Below are positions 8,564-17,909 of a stretch of 64,000 nt of DNA, one piece after another. The notes beneath the pieces were generated by a model. It did no database searches and had not been told where the DNA came from. It was given only the letters and a program-made list of their open reading frames with translations. The stretch covers positions 1-64,000 of the forward strand of contig NZ_JANCTC010000023.1 of assembly GCF_024297145.1 (NCBI RefSeq), in the 5' to 3' direction. The translations under genes and the position numbers were made by a program. Source of the DNA: Mesorhizobium sp. LMG 17147. Its GTDB lineage: Bacteria > Pseudomonadota > Alphaproteobacteria > Rhizobiales > Rhizobiaceae. The first letter of the stretch is position 1; the number at the start of each line of letters is the position of its first letter.

Positions 8564-8863
8564 TCATCCGAACTTGAACAGGACACCAAAGCCGCCGCGC
8601 GGATAGTTCCACTCGATGTCGCCGCCTTTCTCGCACAATATCCGGCAGGTGCCGCATTCCATGCAGCCGTCGGCGGTGATCTCGACTTGACCCTTGTCAT
8701 TCAACTCATAGCATTTCGCTGGACAGACGTAGGTCAACGCAAGCAAGTTCGCGCTTGGCTTGTCGTGCGGTCGCACTATAATATGGGGGCGGCCGGAATC
8801 GACCAGATAGCGGTTCTGGTAAAGCTTGTCCTCGACACGAACCTTCGTCACTGCGATCGTCAT
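8564..8863 (-). CDS. fixX: FixX, ferredoxin-like protein
   Basis: 99 aa. Ends the fixABCX operon, which bifurcates electrons from NADH to quinone and to low-potential ferredoxin/flavodoxin for nitrogenase. A C-terminal ferredoxin-type motif [11 protein letters not shown] and an upstream Cys in YVCPAKCY provide cluster ligands. The start has a GAGGG ribosome site and lies 12 bp after fixC. Confidence 0.95.
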   Translation of the reverse strand: MTIAVTKVRVEDKLYQNRYLVDSGRPHIIVRPHDKPSANLLALTYVCPAKCYELNDKGQVEITADGCMECGTCRILCEKGGDIEWNYPRGGFGVLFKFG

Positions 8864-8875
8864 CTTGTACCCTCT

Positions 8876-10180
8876 TCAGCGCCATGCCAATGCCAGGCGG
8901 ACCGCGTCGCTGACCAACCCCCAGCGCGAGCGCGCGTTGATGAAGGCGGCCGTGGTGTTCTTTTCCTTCTCGATCTTCGGCGTGCCGTCGACACGCATGA
9001 AGTTCTGAGCGGCATGCGACATCAACCGCGGATAGCTGTCAAAAAAGTTGCTGGAATTGGTGTGGAGTAAGGCTGGCATGTCCTTGTATTTCTTAAGATC
9101 CTTGATCACAAAGGAGTCATCCAGCATCGTCTTGTAGAGCGCAAGGTTCGCTTTGGTCATAGGACCGTTGCGGCTTTTGACTTTGATGATCGCCTCAGCC
9201 GCGACACGACCCGAGGTCATGGCAAGGTTCGAACCCTCACGGTGAATGGCATTGTTCAGTTGCGCTGCGTCGCCGACGATGACCCAACCGTCGCCGAAGA
9301 GCTGCGGAATGGCCCTGTAACCACCTTCGGGGATAAGATGGGCGGCATATTCTTTCACCTCCGAGCCAGCGATCAGCGGCCGGATCGAAGGATGGTTTTT
9401 CATCGCATCTAGGAGGGCGGACGGGCTCTCCATCGTCGCGGCGAAATCCGAGACCAGGCAGCCGATGCCGAGTGAAATCGACTCCTTGTTGGTGTAAAGG
9501 AAGCCGAGCCCGGCCATGCTGCGAGAGATCGTGCCCACGGCCTCGATTACGCAGCCTTCATCGCCCTTGACACCGAACCGCTGGCCAATGACCTCTTCGG
9601 GCAAGAAATGCATTTCCTTGACGGCAAGCGCCACGGTCTCCGGCTTCGGCATCTCGCGCAGGCCTGCGCGAGTGCCAAGCAATCCCGACACCCCTTCTGC
9701 GAGAACGACCACATTCGCGAAGACCACTCCGCCAGCCCGGTCTGTGCGGACGCCGATCACCTTGCCATTGCCATCACGGACGAGTTCCGTCGCGGTCGTC
9801 TCACACAGGACCGTCGCGCCAGCCTCGCGCACCTTGCGGGAAAACCATTTGTCGAACTGGGCGCGGATGATCGTGTAGCGGTTGGGTTTCGCCTCATTGA
9901 AGTCGTCCGACCGGTAATGAATTCCGGTGTGAGACGTGTCGTCCATCACCCAAAGTCGCTGTTCGACCAGGTGCCGCTCGAGGGGCGCATCATCCCGGAA
10001 GTCCGGGATGATCTTCTCCAGCATGTTCGCGTACATTATGGCACCCTGGACGTTCTTAGAGCCCGGATATTCCCCGCGCTCCAACTGCAGTACCTTCAGC
10101 CCCTGGCTTGCCAAAGTGTAAGCAGCTGCGTTTCCGGACATGCCGGCTCCGACCACAATGGCATCGAATTGTTCAATCAT
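8876..10180 (-). CDS. fixC: FixC, flavoprotein-quinone oxidoreductase subunit
   Basis: 434 aa from the chosen start ([20 protein letters not shown]). The N-terminal FAD-binding GxGxxG lies inside VVGAGMSG, and [21 protein letters not shown] is the second FAD signature of the ETF-QO family. FixC passes electrons from the FixAB flavoprotein to quinone. I chose the ATG at 10180 because GGGAGAGG precedes it; an in-frame ATG at 10201 is upstream. It starts 10 bp after fixB ends. Confidence 0.95.
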   Translation of the reverse strand: MIEQFDAIVVGAGMSGNAAAYTLASQGLKVLQLERGEYPGSKNVQGAIMYANMLEKIIPDFRDDAPLERHLVEQRLWVMDDTSHTGIHYRSDDFNEAKPNRYTIIRAQFDKWFSRKVREAGATVLCETTATELVRDGNGKVIGVRTDRAGGVVFANVVVLAEGVSGLLGTRAGLREMPKPETVALAVKEMHFLPEEVIGQRFGVKGDEGCVIEAVGTISRSMAGLGFLYTNKESISLGIGCLVSDFAATMESPSALLDAMKNHPSIRPLIAGSEVKEYAAHLIPEGGYRAIPQLFGDGWVIVGDAAQLNNAIHREGSNLAMTSGRVAAEAIIKVKSRNGPMTKANLALYKTMLDDSFVIKDLKKYKDMPALLHTNSSNFFDSYPRLMSHAAQNFMRVDGTPKIEKEKNTTAAFINARSRWGLVSDAVRLALAWR

Positions 10181-10190
10181 GTCCTCTCCC

Positions 10191-11300
10191 TCAACTCGCA
10201 AGCTTGTCTCGACTGTGCGGCGACAGCCGCCGGGTGAAGGCTTCCGTCAGTGCGGGCAGGAAGCGGATTGCATCCGTGACGATCCCGAGGTGGGCGAACT
10301 CGAAAATCGGCGCGTTCGGATCGGTGTTGATCGCGACGATGAGATCGGCCCCCTCGACCCCAACTCGGTGCTGGATGGCGCCGGAAATTCCGGCCGCGAT
10401 GTAAAGCTTCGGTCGAATGGTCTTGCCAGTTTGGCCAATCTGCCGATCAGCCGGCATCCAGCCCTTCTGGACCAAGGGGCGCGAACAGCCATGCTCGGCG
10501 CCGATCGCTCGGGCAAGTTTCTTCACAAGCTGAAGGTTCTCCGCCGCGCCGAGACCGAGGCCTCCCGCAACCACGACATCCGCATAGGCAAGATTTGCCA
10601 TTGCCGACTGGTTATCCGGCAGGAAGCCGAGGACTTTGGTGACGATATCGTCCTCAACGAGCGACAGCTTGTGCCGCATGACACGCCCGACCGGCTTATC
10701 CACCCGCTGCGGCATAGGCATGACCCTTGGTCGCACCGTCGCCATTTGCGGCCGGTAGTTTAGTGTATAGATCGTACACAACAACGAGCCACCAAAAGTC
10801 GGACGGGTCGCGGCGAGTGAACCGTCGGAATCTACATCAAGTTCTGTGCAGTCGGCCGTGAGCCCCGTCTGCAGGGTCGTCGCTACCGAGCCCGCAAGAT
10901 CCCTGCCCAGTGTGGTCGCGCCGAGAAGGAGGATTTCGGGTTTATGGGTATTGACCAGATCCGTGAGCGCCTTGGCGAACGGCTCGTTCCGGTAGTCGGC
11001 GAGCGGCGGCGCATCGACGATGTAGACAAGATCCGCCCCGTAAGCGAAGGCCTCGGCAACAGCGTCCTCGACCATCTCGCCCGGCGGTCCCAGCACGACG
11101 CCCGCGAGCTGGACTTCAAGCTTGTCGGCTAATTTGCGGCCTTCACCCAGCAGTTCGAATGATACAGGATGCACATTGCCGCGTTCGAGCTCGAGGAAGA
11201 CCCACACGTGCCGGTAGTCTTTGAAACGGTCGGGAAGTTCTTTCTTTACACCGGAACGGCCGGGGGCGAGGCGAGGGGTAGCTTGGCTTGCGGTCGACAT
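10191..11300 (-). CDS. fixB: FixB, ETF alpha-type subunit
   Basis: 369 aa from MSTASQATP. FixB pairs with FixA as the bifurcating electron-transfer flavoprotein. The C-terminal FAD-binding part shows [10 protein letters not shown] and [16 protein letters not shown], standard for the alpha subunit. The start at 11300 has AGGAG six bases upstream; the open frame runs further up to 11345. The gene sits 16 bp after fixA. Confidence 0.95.
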   Translation of the reverse strand: MSTASQATPRLAPGRSGVKKELPDRFKDYRHVWVFLELERGNVHPVSFELLGEGRKLADKLEVQLAGVVLGPPGEMVEDAVAEAFAYGADLVYIVDAPPLADYRNEPFAKALTDLVNTHKPEILLLGATTLGRDLAGSVATTLQTGLTADCTELDVDSDGSLAATRPTFGGSLLCTIYTLNYRPQMATVRPRVMPMPQRVDKPVGRVMRHKLSLVEDDIVTKVLGFLPDNQSAMANLAYADVVVAGGLGLGAAENLQLVKKLARAIGAEHGCSRPLVQKGWMPADRQIGQTGKTIRPKLYIAAGISGAIQHRVGVEGADLIVAINTDPNAPIFEFAHLGIVTDAIRFLPALTEAFTRRLSPHSRDKLAS

Positions 11301-11316
11301 TTTCTGCTCCTGGCCG

Positions 11317-12168
11317 TCACGTGCCGCTGTTGAAGGCCAACTCATGTTCCAGCGCCGGCCGGCGGGTTAAGATATTGGCGATGAGTTCATCGGCGATGTC
11401 CTGCAAGCACTTTTCCGCGGTGTCGATCTGCGCCGCGCTTTCTGCCCGTGCGGTGGGGGCGAAAACACGCTTGACGACTGTCGGCGAGCCACGCAGACCG
11501 CACCGGGTGAGATCATCAATGCCGGCGTCGGCTGCAGTCCACTTCACGACTTGGCTGCGCGCCGCGCAAAGAGCCTGCTGGAGCGAGCCCCGGCGGATTT
11601 CGTTGGTGTCTTCCAGCATGGTAATGAGGCAAGGGAGTCTGCTCTTCAGCAACTGGGTGCCGCCTTCGGCGCGACGCGCGACTTCGATCTCGCGCGTTTT
11701 GAGATCGATGGAGGCAATCTTCGCGACATAGGTAAGTTGCGATAGATCCAGGCGCTTGGCTATGCCGGGTCCGACCTGGGCGGTATCGCCGTCAATCGTC
11801 TGCTTGCCGGTGAAGACGATGTCCGGCCTGCCGAAAGTCTCCCCAATTTTTGCGATTGCTTGCGAAAGAGCAAAGGAGGTCGCCAGCGTATCGGATCCGG
11901 CAAAATAGCGGTCCGTCAAGAGAACTGCTCGGTCAGCACCGTAACCGAGCGCCTTTCGCAGCGAGTCCTCCGCCATGGGCGGACCCATTGTGAGCACAGT
12001 AACCTCGCCACCATGAACGTCGCGCAGTTTGAGCGCTTCTTCGAGGGCGAACAGGTCGTAGGGATTGATGATGGTCGGCACACCCTGACGCATGATCGTG
12101 TTCGTCACCGGGTGGACGCGGATCTGTGCCGAATCCGGCACCTGCTTGATGCAGATTACGATGTGCAT
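11317..12168 (-). CDS. fixA: FixA, ETF beta-type subunit
   Basis: 283 aa from [18 protein letters not shown]. FixA is the first gene of fixABCX. The ETF-beta signature is seen in [14 protein letters not shown] and in the central [14 protein letters not shown]. An open frame extends to 12216, but the sigma-54 promoter at 12225-12240 would start transcription near 12215, so the ATG at 12168 is the sensible start with a leader of about 47 bases. Confidence 0.95.
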   Translation of the reverse strand: MHIVICIKQVPDSAQIRVHPVTNTIMRQGVPTIINPYDLFALEEALKLRDVHGGEVTVLTMGPPMAEDSLRKALGYGADRAVLLTDRYFAGSDTLATSFALSQAIAKIGETFGRPDIVFTGKQTIDGDTAQVGPGIAKRLDLSQLTYVAKIASIDLKTREIEVARRAEGGTQLLKSRLPCLITMLEDTNEIRRGSLQQALCAARSQVVKWTAADAGIDDLTRCGLRGSPTVVKRVFAPTARAESAAQIDTAEKCLQDIADELIANILTRRPALEHELAFNSGT

Positions 12169-12224
12169 TGGCGATTTCTCTAAGCTCCCAGTCCGGATGC
12201 GTGCTTGGCGGTTCACCTCATGCC

Positions 12225-12240
12225 TGCATCGTTCATGCCA
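12225..12240 (-). promoter_or_regulatory. Sigma-54 promoter of fixABCX
   Basis: Minus-strand TGGCATG-AACG-ATGCA, correct GG-N10-GC spacing, pointing into fixA. Confidence 0.82.
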
Positions 12241-12311
12241 AGTCTTCTTCCTGCCTCTATTCCAGAAGGTGGCTTCGTTTGCTTCCGAGGAGGCGTCATG
12301 AGGACTGGATT

Positions 12312-12327
12312 TGTCGACTTCTCGACA
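12312..12327. promoter_or_regulatory. NifA upstream activator site for fixA
   Basis: TGT-CGACTTCTCG-ACA, a perfect TGT-N10-ACA, about 72-87 bp upstream of the fixA -24 element. It lies near the start of the fixA-nifW gap, just before the nifW stop. Confidence 0.75.
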
Positions 12328-12355
12328 TTGTCGCGCCGCAGCCGTGTCGGGCTCA

Positions 12356-12733
12356 TTACTTTCCGAACCGCTTCAGTGCAGAGTCGAGAGGGACGAAGGC
12401 GCGGCCAGGTGCGGCACATATGTTTGGATCGTGGTCCCTTAGCACCTTGAACACACGTTGCGTGAGCGGCGAGGAAGTCGCGAAATCTTCGTAGGCGCGT
12501 TCCAGCTTGGCGCGTACCCGCGCGGCGATTACCTGGTCAGGCAGACCGGAGAAATCTTCTTCGGCAAGGTATTGGCCCACGCGCTTCATGATATGGAGCC
12601 GCGAGACATTCATCACTTTCGGGTCGTAGGAGACGCCAAGGCAGGCGAAGAAGTCCTCCGCAGCCGACAGCCCCTTCAGTCGCGCCAGGATATCGGTGGG
12701 ATCGATCGGGCGGCTGTCAGCGGAGCAGTTCAT
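12356..12733 (-). CDS. nifW: NifW, nitrogenase-stabilising protein
   Basis: 125 aa. Family features: DILARLKGLSAAEDFFACLGVSYDP at the N-terminal side and RAYEDFATSSPLTQRVFKVL toward the end. NifW helps protect or mature the MoFe protein. GGGAGAA precedes the ATG. It lies between nifS and fixA on the same strand; the fixA promoter begins after its end, so nifW is probably read from the hesB-nifS side. Confidence 0.93.
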   Translation of the reverse strand: MNCSADSRPIDPTDILARLKGLSAAEDFFACLGVSYDPKVMNVSRLHIMKRVGQYLAEEDFSGLPDQVIAARVRAKLERAYEDFATSSPLTQRVFKVLRDHDPNICAAPGRAFVPLDSALKRFGK

Positions 12734-12913
12734 TGTATTCTCCCGGCACGAAATTGTGGTGTCGATGCGTTGGTGACATTGCTGACGGCGTGCCGACCTC
12801 TGGCACGGCGGCTGGGCAAGAGACTTGGCGATCTCAAGCTTTTCTGAAGTGGTGAAGGCGACCCCGGGTTTGACCGCTCTCCATTGCGCAGGGTCGTCAC
12901 GTTGAGGAAGACC

Positions 12914-14125
12914 TCACGGCTCGTCGGCTATTGTGCCGCTCGGACCCGGGCCGGAATGAAGCTGTTCTGCACCTCGCCCGCACAGTCCAGCACTGGGAAC
13001 GGCCCGTAGCTTCTCGGTGATCGCAGGCAGGACCTCAAGCACGCGGTCTACGTCATCTTCGCCGTTGTCACGCGACAAGGAGAAGCGGACTGCCCCACAT
13101 GCCGCGTTCATAGCGATCAGAACATGGCTCGGTTCCAGTGAGCCAGAGGCACAGGCGGACCCGGCGGAACAGGCGATTCCCAGCCGGCTCAGGACAATTG
13201 GGATTGCATCGCCTTCGATACCTTCGAATCCAATGTTTGCAGTGTTTGGCAATCGCTCTTGCGGATCGCCGTTGATGGATGTGTTTGGGATGCGCTGGAT
13301 GATCCCGTTCTCAAGGCGGTCGCGCAACCATTTTATTCGTTTTGTCTCGTCCATGAATTTCAAGGCGAGTTCGGCCGCCATGCCCAGTCCGACTATGCCG
13401 GGTGTGTTTTCAGTGCCTGCACGCCGGTCGCGCTCTTGGTGCCCACCCTTGATCATGGAGGAGAAGCGCACGCCACGTCTTACATAAAGCGCGCCTATCC
13501 CCTTTGGACCATGCAGCTTGTGGGCGGAGAGCGACAGCATGTCGATCGCGGTCGATTTCAGCTCAATCGGAAGCCTTCCGACCGCCTGCACTGCATCAGT
13601 GTGGAAAAGCGCGCCGACTTCCCTGGCTAGATCGGCAAGCTTAACCACGGGAAAGATCGTACCGGTCTCATTGTTCGCCCACATTATCGAGACGATTGCC
13701 ACTTGTGGGGTGAGGGCGGTTCTGTAGGCGTCCAGGTCGAGCCGGCCGTGGTGATCGACTGGGATAATGTGCACCTTGACGCCGCGCGTCTTTTCAAGGT
13801 GCGCGCACAACTTCAGAACGGCCGGATGTTCAACCGCGGAAGTCACTATTTCCGTTCGGTCGGGCATCACCTCCAGCGCCGAAAGGATGGCTGTACTGTC
13901 GCTTTCAGTCCCGCCCGAGGTGAAGATGATCTCGTCCTCGAATCCCGCGCCGATGAGGGCTTGCAACTGTTGCCTCGCCTTTCTCACGGCTTCAGCAACC
14001 GATGCGCCATAGGCGTGCATGGACGAATGATTGCCAAATTGCTCCGTAAAGAAAGGCAACATCGCTCCAACGACTGCAGGATCAACCCGCGTCGTTGCGT
14101 TGTTGTCGAGATAGACAGGGCTCAT
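12914..14125 (-). CDS. nifS: NifS, cysteine desulfurase
   Basis: 403 aa. PLP enzyme that mobilises sulfur from cysteine for nitrogenase Fe-S clusters. The N-terminus MSPVYLDNNATTRVDP is classic. The PLP-lysine motif is in LSLSAHKLHGPKG, and the catalytic-Cys loop is CSAGSACASGSLEPSHVL. The last ~20 residues (after the conserved end) look like a non-conserved tail. It is preceded by a nifU relic and an IscA/HesB gene rather than by intact nifU. Confidence 0.95.
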   Translation of the reverse strand: MSPVYLDNNATTRVDPAVVGAMLPFFTEQFGNHSSMHAYGASVAEAVRKARQQLQALIGAGFEDEIIFTSGGTESDSTAILSALEVMPDRTEIVTSAVEHPAVLKLCAHLEKTRGVKVHIIPVDHHGRLDLDAYRTALTPQVAIVSIMWANNETGTIFPVVKLADLAREVGALFHTDAVQAVGRLPIELKSTAIDMLSLSAHKLHGPKGIGALYVRRGVRFSSMIKGGHQERDRRAGTENTPGIVGLGMAAELALKFMDETKRIKWLRDRLENGIIQRIPNTSINGDPQERLPNTANIGFEGIEGDAIPIVLSRLGIACSAGSACASGSLEPSHVLIAMNAACGAVRFSLSRDNGEDDVDRVLEVLPAITEKLRAVPSAGLCGRGAEQLHSGPGPSGTIADEP

Positions 14126-14319
14126 TGGGAGTGATCCTTCAACTGCTGAAATGATTCAAGGGTAGGCGGGCCATTGAACCTCTGGCGCATATCGTATCTG
14201 GTAAGGTGGGCGGCCGGGCGAGCGATGGCTTGGCTGACCGGTCGCTGTCGACATTGCCCTTTGGTGGCGGCATCCGCCGGGAATTCAGCTGTTTCGGGCA
14301 ATTTTGTTTGCTTGCCCAC

Positions 14320-14456
14320 GGCAACGATCGATGATCGCGATTTCGCGCATCACCGAACGCAATTGTTCCGGGCCGACAGTGCGTGTCGGCCGGTTCCAGA
14401 GCGCCGGCGGTTACCGGTTCGACGCAGTATTCCTTGGCGTCGCTATAGTCGAACAT
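14320..14456 (-). pseudogene. nifU: nifU N-terminal relic
   Basis: From an ATG at 14456 the frame reads MFDYSDAKEYCVEPVTAGAL and soon GTIAFGDA. This matches the start of the NifU scaffold domain (MW.YSEKV..HF.NP.N.G......GS..CGDA), but the Cys of CGDA is Phe and the rest of the protein is missing. It sits exactly where nifU precedes nifS in other nif clusters. The remainder of the gap to nifS (14126-14319) is unrecognised. Confidence 0.65.
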
Positions 14457-14473
14457 AGCCTGTTCCCTCGCAA

Positions 14474-14794
14474 TCATTTGCAGGACTTGCCGCAGCCGCA
14501 CGTCTCACGCGCATTGGGGTTATCGAAAACAAAGCCGGATGTTTCGAGCCCAGTGACGAAGTCCACGGTCATGCCGGCGGCATGGGGTTGGGAGCCTCTA
14601 TCCATGAACACCTTGAGCCCATCTCGCTCGATGATCGCATCGCCCTCACGTGAGACGCTCTCCAGGCCCATTGAGTATTGGAAGCCGGCGCAGCCGCCGG
14701 CATGGACCATGATGCGAAATCCTTCCGCCGGCTCGCTGGCGCGGTAAAGAGCGGCCTTGATGGCGGCAACAGCGTTGTCGGTGAGCGTAATCAT
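14474..14794 (-). CDS. IscA/HesB-type Fe-S assembly protein
   Basis: 106 aa from MITLTDNAVAAIKAAL. The three conserved cysteines are present: GGCAGFQY in the middle and CGCGKSC at the end (A-type carrier). Such proteins deliver Fe-S clusters and often sit with nifU/nifS. The start at 14794 has GAGGAG upstream and lies about 30 bases after the predicted sigma-54 transcript start, so the longer frame to 14833 is unlikely. First gene of the hesB-(nifU relic)-nifS-nifW unit. Confidence 0.9.
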   Translation of the reverse strand: MITLTDNAVAAIKAALYRASEPAEGFRIMVHAGGCAGFQYSMGLESVSREGDAIIERDGLKVFMDRGSQPHAAGMTVDFVTGLETSGFVFDNPNARETCGCGKSCK

Positions 14795-14835
14795 GGCTCG
14801 ATTTCTCCTCGGTCCGACGTTTTCGCGGATCATCT

Positions 14836-14851
14836 CGCATGGACCGTGCCA
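14836..14851 (-). promoter_or_regulatory. Sigma-54 promoter of hesB-nifS
   Basis: Minus-strand TGGCACG-GTCC-ATGCG. The -24 half is perfect and the GG-to-GC spacing correct. No perfect NifA site was found upstream; the nearest is a TGT-N12-ACA at about 14949-14966, shared with the divergent promoter. Confidence 0.7.
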
Positions 14852-15046
14852 AAGGGAAGACGTGTCAAAAACCGTAGGACATCCCGACGTCTCTTATGCT
14901 CGATTGCTGGGGAGACGTCCGACAACCGACACTTACTGTCGGGTTTGTCGCGTCCGCGTCACAGGAAGGGCGCCTGAGTTCGCGATGCACTCACGCGTAA
15001 AGCAATGAACAGAGCCAAAGATGTTCAGAGCTTGCCGCGGAGCAAC

Positions 15047-15062
15047 TGGCACGATTTTTGTG
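15047..15062 (+). promoter_or_regulatory. nifH-like sigma-54 promoter before the heme gene
   Basis: TGGCACG-ATTT-TTGTG: perfect -24 half, -12 half with GT for GC. The bases around it resemble the nifH promoter at 36422-36437, and upstream TGTCGGGTTTGTCGCGTCCG resembles the nifH activator region (about 36307-36326) with a 2-bp expansion that breaks the TGT-N10-ACA spacing. Confidence 0.6.
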
Positions 15063-15142
15063 AAGCCTTCGTTGCGGCGGCAAAATTGCCGGCCGATTCA
15101 CCTTTGGGTTGCCCTCGCAATCGAAGAACGAAGGAAAGCAAT

Positions 15143-15376
15143 ATGATCCATCAGACCCGCCTTGAGTGGGAAAGCAGCACCGCCGGTGGTACCCGAATGC
15201 TCGATCGGCCGATTGGCGCCGACCACCCAACAATCGCTCTCTACCGGCGATTGGCCGCTGACCGCCCGGAGACAGGATTCGACTGGCATGTGCCTGACGA
15301 TCGATCGCGTCCGCCGTGCACACCCCTGAGGCCCGTTTTTCGATCGATCGTCAAAAGAAGAACGGGGCGGGGGTAA
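15143..15376 (+). CDS. Small unknown protein behind nifH-like leader
   Basis: 77 aa starting MIHQTRLEWESSTAGG, in front of the heme gene with 4 bp between. Its leader (GAACGAAGGAAAGCAAT before the ATG) copies the nifH leader (GAACGAAGGAAGGAAAGCTATT). The protein is rich in Arg, Asp and Pro and matches no family I know. It may be a leader peptide or a remnant joined to a captured promoter. Confidence 0.4.
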   Translation: MIHQTRLEWESSTAGGTRMLDRPIGADHPTIALYRRLAADRPETGFDWHVPDDRSRPPCTPLRPVFRSIVKRRTGRG

Positions 15377-15380
15377 AAAC

Positions 15381-16517
15381 ATGGATCAGCGCAAGAAGCG
15401 GTCGCCCAACGAAATCCGGCGTGCGTGGGAAGTCTGTCCGAACATTCCCGCGCGTGATTTCGCCGCCCAATTGGCCATTTCGGAAGCGGAACTGGTCGCT
15501 GCCCATTGCGGTTTCGGCGCGGCACGCATCGACCCGCGCGTCAATCACCTTCTGACGGGCCTCGAATTCGTGGGCGAAGTGACGGCGCTGACCCGCAATC
15601 AAGGTGCCGTGCACGAAAAGATTGGCGTCTTCAACAGAGTGATAACCGGCAACAATCACGCCATGGTCCTTGGTGACGAATTCGACCTTCGCGTCTTCCC
15701 GCAGGCTTGGAGGTATGGTTTCGCTGTTGAAAGGCGCCATCGCGGCGGAATCCAGCGCAGTTTGCAATTCTTCGACGCCACCGGCGCAGCAGTGCATAAG
15801 GTGCATCTCAGGCCGGTCTCCAACCTTCATGCCTATCGAAAGCTGGTGGCCGAGCTCGTATCCGCCAACCAGGAGCCGACCATGTCGCTTAAGGCGAGAG
15901 TAGCCGACCTGGGCGCGAGGACTGCGGACTGGGCCGGCACGGTGGACGACCTACGCGAGCACTGGAGCCGGCTGACTGACGTCAACCTTCTAAAGACGCT
16001 CAAGCTCAGCCGCTGCCAGGCTTTGCGCATGGTCGGCCAGGATTACGCTTGGCTGCTCGACAATGCCGCAGTTGGCGCCGTGCTCCAGCGTGCGGCCGAA
16101 GACGAATTGCCGATCATGTGCTTCGTCGGCAACCGAGGTTCTATCCAGACCCATTCCGGCTTAATCAAGTCGGTCAAGCAGATCGGGCCGTGCATCTATG
16201 TGCTGGACGAAACGTTCCGGCTGCATCTCAGGACCCACCAAATCCGTGAGGTTTGGGCCGTGCGCAAGCCGACCAATGACAGTCACGTCACCTCGCTCGA
16301 AGCATATGGGTCCGACGGCAAGATTATCATCCAGTTGTTCGGTGCGCGCAAGGAAGGCGAACGCGAGCGCGACGACTGGCGGGTTCTGGCGGAAAACCTG
16401 CCTCGTTTCCCCGACAGCTACATGAGAAAAGACCGATCGTCGTCGGTGGGACGCCGGCGCCCATCTGCCTCCGCAGCCAGTAGCCGGGCATTGAAGCCGA
16501 GATCGGGGACACGATGA
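15381..16517 (+). CDS. hmuS: HmuS/HemS-type heme-degrading or heme-transfer protein
   Basis: 378 aa. The two similar halves of the HemS family are seen: ALTRNQGAVHEKIGVF, NNHAMVLGDEFDLRVFP and SLQFFDATGAAVHKVHLRP in the first, and MCFVGNRGSIQTHSG, VLDETFRLHLRT and VRKPTNDSHVTSLEAY in the second. HmuS binds heme in the cytoplasm and transfers or opens it; in rhizobia it is normally part of iron-regulated heme uptake. Here it stands alone, without hmuTUV or hmuR, behind a nifH-like sigma-54 promoter, suggesting heme turnover in the bacteroid. The C-terminus after ENLPRFPDSY is not conserved. Confidence 0.85.
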   Translation: MDQRKKRSPNEIRRAWEVCPNIPARDFAAQLAISEAELVAAHCGFGAARIDPRVNHLLTGLEFVGEVTALTRNQGAVHEKIGVFNRVITGNNHAMVLGDEFDLRVFPQAWRYGFAVERRHRGGIQRSLQFFDATGAAVHKVHLRPVSNLHAYRKLVAELVSANQEPTMSLKARVADLGARTADWAGTVDDLREHWSRLTDVNLLKTLKLSRCQALRMVGQDYAWLLDNAAVGAVLQRAAEDELPIMCFVGNRGSIQTHSGLIKSVKQIGPCIYVLDETFRLHLRTHQIREVWAVRKPTNDSHVTSLEAYGSDGKIIIQLFGARKEGERERDDWRVLAENLPRFPDSYMRKDRSSSVGRRRPSASAASSRALKPRSGTR

Positions 16518-16676
16518 CGCAATAAGCGCGCTGTATTATCGCAACGCGATGAGCAGGAAGCAATTTGGCGCTGCCCCATCGACCGCATGGTTACGACGAA
16601 GCCGCGGCCTTTGGGCCGAGCTCAGAGGTGACAATAGCGTGAACGCCGCCGACCGTCGTCACTCCCCACCAGGCGG

Positions 16677-17909
16677 TCAGGTTTTGCGGTTCGGGCCGAG
16701 CAAAAATACTGTCAAGACAGCGAGGAACGTAGCAACCGCGCTGTAGACAAAGACACTGGCAATACCCGTGTGATCCACCAATAGGCCACCGAAAGCTGTG
16801 CCGGCTGCGATGGGCACTTGGAAGGCTATGACCATCAGTACACCAGCGCTCTCGGCCTGTTCCGGAGCGACGCGCAGCACCATCCAGGTCTGCAATCCGA
16901 CCGGGACTGCGCCAAAAGCAAAGCCCCATACGGTAACTGCAATTGCCGAGATCAAGGCCGATGCTCCCATCGTCAGGAGCGAGACAGCGGCTACGGCAAT
17001 GAGCAGGGGCGGCAGGGCCGCGACCGCCTTGAGACTGTGTTTGGTGAGGAATGCGCCGGCTAAATTGCCGAAGACGCCGGCCGTGCCAAAAGCAAGGAAC
17101 ACGAGCGGGATCGACTTCTTGTCGAGCGCAGGAACGCTCTCAAGAAAGGCGCGGATGTAGGCGAAGCTGGCAAAATGGCCGGAAGCGACCAATAGCACGA
17201 CTAGCACCGCAACCTTCATCGCCGGATTCTTCGCGACATCCAGCGGACTGCGGAATCTGCGCACTTCGATCGGAGGCAGTGGCGGAATGGTTACGAGTTG
17301 CACGAGCAGCGCAACGGCACTCACGATTGCGGCGACCTTGAACGAGGCTCGCCATCCCCAAATGTCACCGACATAAGCGCCGATTGGAGCCGCGCAGACG
17401 GAGGCGACAGAAACGCCGGTGAGGATGATCGACATGGCGCGCGGCATGAGGTGACTTGGAACCAGCCGCATCGCCAACGCTGCCGAAATTGACCAAAAAC
17501 CACCAAGCGATATGCCAAGGACGACGCGTGCCGCCAGCAAAACCGGCAGCGACCCCGCAACCTCCGCCAGAACGTTCGACAGGATCAGCAGGAGCGTCAT
17601 CGCCCAGATGACGACCCTGCGGTCCAGACGCTTTGTCACGATGGCGATTATCGGTGCCGAGATCGCCGCGACGATTGCGGTCGCTGTTAGCGCCTGTCCA
17701 GCCGTGCCCGTGGTGATACGGAGATCATGCGCGAGCGGTGTCAGAACGCTGGCGGGCAGAAACTCTGCCGTCACAAGCCCGAAGGTGCCGAAGGAAAGCG
17801 AAATGATGGCACCCCATGCAGGGCCAGAACGTTGATAGGGACTTTCTGGGTCAAGCCGATCTCGGTCGAACAAAGCCGCGTCCACTAAATCTGTCGCCGA
17901 TTCGGTCAT
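16677..17909 (-). CDS. MFS drug/nucleoside exporter (DHA1-like)
   Basis: 410 aa with about 12 hydrophobic segments. The first is ISLSFGTFGLVTAEFLPASVLTPLA, typical of the YdhP/NepI/Ara-J exporters, and motif LDRRVVIWAMTLLL follows the second segment. ARVVLGISLGGFWSISAALAMRL is the fourth-helix motif of the same group. It would export small molecules at the inner membrane; the substrate is unknown. It converges with the heme gene. No sigma-54 promoter was seen. Confidence 0.85.
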   Translation of the reverse strand: MTESATDLVDAALFDRDRLDPESPYQRSGPAWGAIISLSFGTFGLVTAEFLPASVLTPLAHDLRITTGTAGQALTATAIVAAISAPIIAIVTKRLDRRVVIWAMTLLLILSNVLAEVAGSLPVLLAARVVLGISLGGFWSISAALAMRLVPSHLMPRAMSIILTGVSVASVCAAPIGAYVGDIWGWRASFKVAAIVSAVALLVQLVTIPPLPPIEVRRFRSPLDVAKNPAMKVAVLVVLLVASGHFASFAYIRAFLESVPALDKKSIPLVFLAFGTAGVFGNLAGAFLTKHSLKAVAALPPLLIAVAAVSLLTMGASALISAIAVTVWGFAFGAVPVGLQTWMVLRVAPEQAESAGVLMVIAFQVPIAAGTAFGGLLVDHTGIASVFVYSAVATFLAVLTVFLLGPNRKT

